Positions 60,045 to 64,000 of a DNA stretch of 64,000 bases are shown piece by piece. Positions within the stretch are counted from its first letter, which is position 1, and every line of letters starts with the position of its first letter. Source of the stretch: Leptospira johnsonii (GTDB lineage: Bacteria > Spirochaetota > Leptospiria > Leptospirales > Leptospiraceae); the NCBI RefSeq assembly GCF_003112675.1, contig NZ_BFAY01000006.1, positions 248,001 through 312,000 of the forward strand, read 5' to 3'. The translations under genes were made by a program, and so were the position numbers. The notes beneath the pieces are model-generated. The model was given only the letters and a program-made list of their open reading frames with translations. It was not told the origin of the DNA and did no database searches.

Positions 60045-60297
60045 AAGTTTCTCCTATGGGAAAATGCCCGTCTGCGCTATGCGGCGAGCAGAAGAACCGA
60101 ATTTTGTCCTATTTTCGGCTTTAGGGGCAAGGGGTCAAGTGGAATAGATTTGGGCGTCTTAGCTTCCAAAAAGGTTCTAAGGCGTAATTAGAATAATATT
60201 CCGAGGACCTTCTTTATTTCTAATTTTCATTTTCGAAACCATTCTTTGAGTCTCCCTAAAATGCGATGGAATCTCTTTTCTGTCCCATGACCTTATG
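60045..60297. other. Non-coding region between rpsF and vapBC
   Basis: About 315 bases separate rpsF and vapB, which are divergent. The left part holds the rpsF leader hairpin (60071-60092) and, on the minus strand, a TTGACC (near 60136) as a possible -35 with no clear -10. The middle is AT-rich with no gene I can support. The right part is the vapBC control region, listed separately. Confidence 0.5.
60071..60092 (-). promoter_or_regulatory. Hairpin in the rpsF leader, candidate S6:S18 binding site
   Basis: On the minus strand TCTGC and GCAGA form a five-pair stem around a loop that contains GCCGC, about 27 bases upstream of the rpsF start. In many bacteria a hairpin with a CCG loop in the rpsF leader is bound by the S6:S18 complex. 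The match here is loose. Confidence 0.35.
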
Positions 60298-60343
60298 TTT
60301 CATGAATTCTGCTTGCAGTTTCATGAAATTGGCCCGCTATATT
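60298..60343 (+). promoter_or_regulatory. vapBC promoter with paired palindromic operator
   Basis: Two copies of TTTCATGAA (60298-60306 and 60319-60327), with palindromic core TTCATGAA, stand 21 bases centre to centre, two DNA turns. The second lies between a TTGCAG (60313-60318) and a TATATT (60338-60343), spacer 19. This is the layout expected for a ribbon-helix-helix antitoxin operator that shuts off its own operon. Confidence 0.65.
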
Positions 60344-60359
60344 CTGAGAGGTCCAGAAT

Positions 60360-60638
60360 ATGGCGAATTTACAAGTCAGGGACATAGACGATCGACTCTA
60401 CGAAGCATTAAAAAGGAGGGCCGAAATGGAACACAGATCCGTAAGCCAAGAAGTAGTTCTTCTGATCGAGAACTATCTAGCACACGACAATAAAGAATCC
60501 GAACGTAAGACCTTGGGTTTCTTAGAATTATCAGGCTCCTGGGTGGATGACAGAAGTCCAGACAAGATCGTAAAGGACATACGCTCCTCTCGGACCAAGA
60601 ACACATTAGGAAAGGATGCAGATGAGCTATTTGATTGA
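60360..60638 (+). CDS. vapB: VapB/FitA-type antitoxin (ribbon-helix-helix)
   Basis: 92 residues. The N-terminal ribbon-helix-helix motif (NLQVRDIDDRLYEALKRRAEMEHRSVSQEVVLLIENYL) is of the FitA/Arc type and binds DNA as a dimer. The C-terminal part (GSWVDDRSPDKIVKDIRSSRTKN) should wrap and block the toxin. AGAGG lies eight bases before the ATG. The vapC ATG lies 17 bases before its stop, so the two are co-translated. Confidence 0.85.
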   Translation: MANLQVRDIDDRLYEALKRRAEMEHRSVSQEVVLLIENYLAHDNKESERKTLGFLELSGSWVDDRSPDKIVKDIRSSRTKNTLGKDADELFD

Positions 60639-61026
60639 TACGGATATCATCATTTATAGCCTAAAGGAAGACCCTATTGTTCGGCAAAATTTTTTGGACC
60701 GTAAAAATTCCATTAAATCAGTCTCGGTAATCACTTATGGAGAACTGATCTTTGGAGCCCAGAAATCTACTTACAAGGAAAGAAATCTGGCTACTGTCCG
60801 AAGAATTGCCGAACTTTTTCCGGTGATTGAGTTAACCGAAGGAATTATGGAAACTTACGGAGAACTCAAAGCCATTCAACAGAAAAAAGGAAATACTCTG
60901 GAGGATTTCGATCTGCTCATTGGATCCACAGCTTTGTATTTGAACTATACCCTAGTTACAAATAACGAAAAGCATTTCCAAGAAATCCCAGGACTAAGGA
61001 TAGAGAACTGGGCTAACGTTGCTTAG
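60622..61026 (+). CDS. vapC: VapC-type PIN-domain toxin ribonuclease
   Basis: 134 residues from the ATG at 60622 (AAAGG six bases upstream, inside vapB); the ATG at 60616 would add two residues. PIN fold: YLIDTDIIIYSLK with Asp6, ITYGELIFG with Glu41, and NTLEDFDLLIGSTA with Asp95 and Asp97 form the acidic metal site; TNNEKHF follows where the last acidic or polar residue sits. VapC toxins cleave tRNA or rRNA. It ends against the convergent CapA gene with a three-base overlap. Confidence 0.88.
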   Translation: MSYLIDTDIIIYSLKEDPIVRQNFLDRKNSIKSVSVITYGELIFGAQKSTYKERNLATVRRIAELFPVIELTEGIMETYGELKAIQQKKGNTLEDFDLLIGSTALYLNYTLVTNNEKHFQEIPGLRIENWANVA

Positions 61027-62231
61027 TCTAATTCCACCCAACCTCTATCCCCGTCGATCCGAACCTTAGTACCCAAATCCTGGGAAAGGACCGCGACCTC
61101 TTTTAAAAAATTCTCGGCGTCCTTTCCTTCAAGCGGTCGAACCAAATGATCTTCGTTCTGGAACTTTCCGAAAATAGGAACAAGCTCGATATTGATCAAT
61201 TTGCTTTTTTTAATATGAAGTATTACGATTAAGTTATGATTTAAGTAGGCGTTCCTACTTCCGAAGATCAGATTTCCCAGAGAATAAAATACGATCGTAT
61301 TTCCTATTTTTTCGATACCTTGGGGAATATGAGGATGATGACCTACAATAATATCCAGTCCACCGTCTGCAAAGGTCTTTGCGATCTTTCTCTGCTCAAT
61401 CGTAGGAAAAGGAGAATATTCCACTCCCCAATGCAGAGAAAGTATCCTAAATTGTTTTGTTGGAGAATTCGTTTTAGATTTTCTATCTTTTTTAGAACTT
61501 CGAAGTGAGTTCAGTTGGAATTTTTCCAACTGGAACTTTTTCAGGATTAGTTCCGGATCCAGAGGCATAACACCGGGACCTTGTCCAGCGTAATGTGATC
61601 TACCTTCGGCTACATTAGTGGCAGAATAAATTCTAAGATAAGTATCCTTCCCTTCCCAGATCCAAGGGCGAAAAGCGGACTCTAAATTTTTTCCGGCACC
61701 GATGGATGAGATCTTTCTATCACCTAAAAATTTGAGAGTTTCTTCCAATCCTTCCGGGCCGTGATCCATTGCATGATTATTCCCTAGAGAAACAAGATCC
61801 ACTCCTAAAAAGCTCATACTTTCCAGATCGGATTCTTTTGCTTGGAAGACGTAAGCCTTACCATGGTCCCAGCTTTTTTCGGAGACTACAGGAGTTTCTA
61901 AATTTAAAACTCTTAGATCCGCACTTTCAAAAACGGATTTTAAACCTTTGACCGGGGCCAATTCTCCCTTGGATTTGATCGTGTCACGGATCCCCCAGTT
62001 AAACATCACGTCCCCGCCCAATAGAACTTTTACTACTTCGGGATCTTCTTCTTTTCCGAATAATTTTTCTATTTGGGTTTCGAGCTTATCTACGATACTT
62101 GTTTGTTCTTCAGGAAGTTTTTCAGAGCCGGAAGAATTTTCCGGAACTCCAGCGCAGTAAAGCGTAACTAAAAATGGAAAACAAAAAAGGATCCGAATCG
62201 CAAGGAAGAAGTGTTTTTGAAAAAACGACAT
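61023..62231 (-). CDS. CapA-family lipoprotein (poly-gamma-glutamate-synthesis-like metallophosphatase)
   Basis: 402 residues. The signal peptide has a lipobox-like VTLYC (Cys26). The CapA domain shows VLLGGDVMFNWGIRD (metal Asp), LRVLNLETPVV (Glu), LVSLGNNHAMDHGPEGL (GNNH), and IIVGHHPHIPQGIEKI with YSLGNLIF. Such proteins belong to the calcineurin-like fold and appear in capsule or poly-gamma-glutamate handling; the Leptospira role is unknown. A hairpin (62236-62255) stands immediately before the ATG, and no Shine-Dalgarno sequence is visible. Confidence 0.85.
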   Translation of the reverse strand: MSFFQKHFFLAIRILFCFPFLVTLYCAGVPENSSGSEKLPEEQTSIVDKLETQIEKLFGKEEDPEVVKVLLGGDVMFNWGIRDTIKSKGELAPVKGLKSVFESADLRVLNLETPVVSEKSWDHGKAYVFQAKESDLESMSFLGVDLVSLGNNHAMDHGPEGLEETLKFLGDRKISSIGAGKNLESAFRPWIWEGKDTYLRIYSATNVAEGRSHYAGQGPGVMPLDPELILKKFQLEKFQLNSLRSSKKDRKSKTNSPTKQFRILSLHWGVEYSPFPTIEQRKIAKTFADGGLDIIVGHHPHIPQGIEKIGNTIVFYSLGNLIFGSRNAYLNHNLIVILHIKKSKLINIELVPIFGKFQNEDHLVRPLEGKDAENFLKEVAVLSQDLGTKVRIDGDRGWVELD

Positions 62232-62235
62232 GTTT

Positions 62236-62255
62236 CGGGACAGTTTTAGGTCCCG
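62236..62255 (-). terminator. Hairpin next to the CapA gene start
   Basis: Six-pair stem CGGGAC/GTCCCG with an eight-base loop, four bases before the capA-like ATG on the minus strand. It may be the terminator of the upstream lipoprotein gene or a structure that hides the start codon. Confidence 0.5.
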
Positions 62256-62294
62256 TTTCGTTTTCGGAAATAAAATACTGAAAAAAGAAAATCT

Positions 62295-63737
62295 TTAGGG
62301 AGATTCTTTAGAAATAAACAAACTGTCGATTCCCTTTGCCGGATCGATTATATTCAAAAGACAGGACGTAAATCCAACGACAAAAAAGGTATCATTCAAT
62401 CCCAAGACCACATCTCCAGCACTTACGTTACATTCTGTGGAATCTTGTAAATATTTCAAATTCGACCAAACAAGATTTCCGTTCGTATCGTATTTCGCCA
62501 GAAAAGAGCTCTCTATTGCGTTATAGAAAAGTATTTTTGTGGCAGTGATCGTTCCGGTAATATATGAATTCCCACTCGGATCTACGCTGATTCCAAAACC
62601 TTGGGTTTCTGCTCGAAAAAAGGAAGAAAAGTCAGGATTCCCGAAAAGCCTTGTCCATAATTTATCTCCATCCTTATTATATTTTGCGATAAATGTATCC
62701 GTAGTTCCGATCGGAGTCTGATCATCTAATTCTCCGGATGTATTACCAACGATATAAATGTTTTGATCCGGATCTAAAGCAACATCTGCAGCTAAAGAAA
62801 TCTGGTCAGGAACGCCTAATAATCTAGCCCAAAGTTTATCCCCGTTAGAATCATACTTAATTAATAACGCATCTTCTACCCCGATCATGGTTTGATCATC
62901 AAAGCCACCTTGGGCTGCTCCTACAAAATAAATCTCTCCATTTGGATCAACCGTAAGATCTCCAGCAACCGATTCGTGATTGTCCGGATTAGAATTACGG
63001 GACATTCTCGCCCATATTTGGTTTCCATCCGGGTCGTATTTGACCATAAAATAACAATTATTTCCGCCTGGATTCGTTTCTCCAAAGAAGGTATCCGCAT
63101 TTGTAGTTCCTACAACGTAAATATTCCCAAATTGATCGGAAGAAATTCCTCTTCCTGTAGAAGTCCCGAAATGAAAATCCGTGTTACTTCCTCCACCGAT
63201 CATTCTAGTCCATTTTTTATTTCCATCTTTATCATATTTTACTAAATAAGCATCTTGGTATCCGATTTTATTTTGCCCATCTATAGTATCCACAACCGTC
63301 ATTCCGGTATTAAAAATGTTCCCCTCTGGATCTGATGTTATCGCAAGACCGAAGGTGCTTCCTTTTGAAAAGTTTTTTGGACCTCCACCAAAATGCCGGG
63401 TCCAAAGCCTAGTACCTTCTTCGTCATATTTAGTTACGAAAGAATCCATTTGGCCGAGAAGAGGTTGGCCACCCAAATTTCCTTCCGTAAATCCTGTAGC
63501 GAGTATATTTCCCTGAGGGTCGCTCCCTGCCGCGAATCCCCAGGTAGTGCTTCCAAAAACTCCGAAAAATTTTGGCCAGGGTTTTGAAGGTCCGTTAGGA
63601 ATTGGAGATTCTGAAGAATTACCGAAAGAAAGAGCGAATGCAGATATAAGATCAGGCTGTTCAGATCCGCTACAAGAAATGGAAAGGAAGGAAACTAACA
63701 GGATAAAAAGGGCGTTCTTCTGAAAAGCGGAATTCAT
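62295..63737 (-). CDS. Lipoprotein with SBBP-type beta-propeller repeats
   Basis: 480 residues from the ATG at 63737 (MNSAFQKNALFILLVSFLSISC, lipobox LSISC); a TTG at 63758 has a slightly better ribosome-binding site but would put a Cys-rich stretch before the signal. The mature part has about seven repeats of 50-60 residues, each with a start like ITSDPEGNIFNTG or VDPNGEIYFVG and an ending like LIKYDSNGDKLWARLLG. This is the SBBP (seven-bladed propeller) pattern. Probably a surface or periplasmic lipoprotein of unknown ligand. Confidence 0.8.
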   Translation of the reverse strand: MNSAFQKNALFILLVSFLSISCSGSEQPDLISAFALSFGNSSESPIPNGPSKPWPKFFGVFGSTTWGFAAGSDPQGNILATGFTEGNLGGQPLLGQMDSFVTKYDEEGTRLWTRHFGGGPKNFSKGSTFGLAITSDPEGNIFNTGMTVVDTIDGQNKIGYQDAYLVKYDKDGNKKWTRMIGGGSNTDFHFGTSTGRGISSDQFGNIYVVGTTNADTFFGETNPGGNNCYFMVKYDPDGNQIWARMSRNSNPDNHESVAGDLTVDPNGEIYFVGAAQGGFDDQTMIGVEDALLIKYDSNGDKLWARLLGVPDQISLAADVALDPDQNIYIVGNTSGELDDQTPIGTTDTFIAKYNKDGDKLWTRLFGNPDFSSFFRAETQGFGISVDPSGNSYITGTITATKILFYNAIESSFLAKYDTNGNLVWSNLKYLQDSTECNVSAGDVVLGLNDTFFVVGFTSCLLNIIDPAKGIDSLFISKESP

Positions 63738-63860
63738 GCATGGACAACAAGCGACCAACTTGACTTTCCGGAATTTTCATATAATCCATGTTAGGTTCAT
63801 TCCGTCTTTTTTAGTGTTCATTCTCAAATTATATTCTTCCAAGGCGATTTTAGGATCAGA

Positions 63861-64000
63861 TCACTGGAAGATCAAAAATCCCAAAAGAACCAGAACAAGT
63901 CCCAAGATCCCGATCTTCACACCCACTTTGGCCATATCCTTAATCTCGAAACCTCCCACCGCATATGCTACCGCATTCGGAGGAGTGGACACAGGCAAAG
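63861..64000 (-). CDS. DASS/SLC13-type sodium-coupled anion symporter, C-terminal end only
   Basis: The last 46 residues of a minus-strand protein whose start lies beyond the window. LPVSTPPNAVAYAVGGFEIKDMAKVG matches the conserved ending of DASS/CitM-type transporters (where PVATPPNA carries substrate and sodium contacts), followed by the final membrane helix ILGLVLVLLGFLIF. It would import dicarboxylate, sulfate or similar anions. The substrate cannot be judged. Confidence 0.75.
   Translation of the reverse strand, partial: LPVSTPPNAVAYAVGGFEIKDMAKVGVKIGILGLVLVLLGFLIFQ

Noticed and set aside
60266..60493. Open frame starting in the vapBC control region
   Set aside because: It covers the operator and overlaps vapB in another frame. 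vapB has the ribosome-binding site and known domain.

Overview
The window is a stretch of chromosome from a Leptospira species. The clearest marker is a full-length lipL32 (6672-7478), the major outer-membrane lipoprotein of the pathogenic and intermediate (P1/P2) Leptospira lineages, which saprophytic species lack. Its divergence from the pathogen sequence I remember suggests an intermediate-clade species; that placement is inference. Other lineage signs are many lipoproteins with spirochaetal lipoboxes, frequent TTG start codons and a class II photolyase. I see no rRNA, tRNA, CRISPR array, insertion sequence or prophage. Apart from a VapBC toxin-antitoxin pair the region is mostly core chromosome.

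Layout. 1-6 kb: 5' part of an M3 oligopeptidase, a lipoprotein, a MaoC-type hydratase, clpS, and a metK-transketolase (C-terminal half) pair. 6-12 kb: a ParB-domain protein, lipL32, an acyl-CoA dehydrogenase, a short-chain-dehydrogenase-like protein, a membrane class III nucleotide cyclase and a small membrane protein. 12-16 kb: a DUF962 membrane protein, a class II photolyase, and groES-groEL behind two CIRCE operators. 16-26 kb (minus strand): lipB, a membrane sensor-like protein, a STAS/zinc-ribbon protein, murJ, a DUF167 protein, and a 1653-residue exported protein built of aromatic-rich repeats. 25-34 kb: a Panacea/SocA-like protein, panD, a secreted protein, an ATPase-HDOD fusion, an ABC ATPase, topA, an MpaB/DUF2236 oxygenase and cysK. 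34-42 kb: a type II (archaeal-type) GAPDH homologue, a gamma carbonic anhydrase, a GT-C-like membrane protein, a signal peptidase I homologue that lacks the expected lysine, then gap-pgk-tpiA and secG. 42-46 kb: an exported protein overlapping secG, a histidine kinase, a receiver-ATPase fusion and a seven-bladed propeller lipoprotein. 46-60 kb (minus strand): rpsF-ssb-rpsR-rplI-dnaB, then aspS-phoH-HD-ybeY-recO-small ORF-argS-cinA-propeller protein. 60-64 kb: vapBC, a CapA-family lipoprotein, an SBBP propeller lipoprotein and the end of a DASS-type transporter.

Several units form working sets: central glycolysis (gap-pgk-tpiA), chaperonin under HrcA/CIRCE control, replication and ribosome genes (rpsF to dnaB), and RNA/ribosome maintenance (phoH, ybeY). 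Regulatory ATPase folds of the anti-sigma/HATPase type occur in two fusions, and a STAS protein is also present, which hints at partner-switching control.

The observations I would follow first are: phoH, whose conserved N-terminus can only be reached from an ATC start codon; the giant aromatic-repeat protein; the archaeal-type GAPDH homologue 3 kb from the normal gap gene; the signal peptidase homologue without its catalytic lysine; and the paired palindromic operator in front of vapBC.
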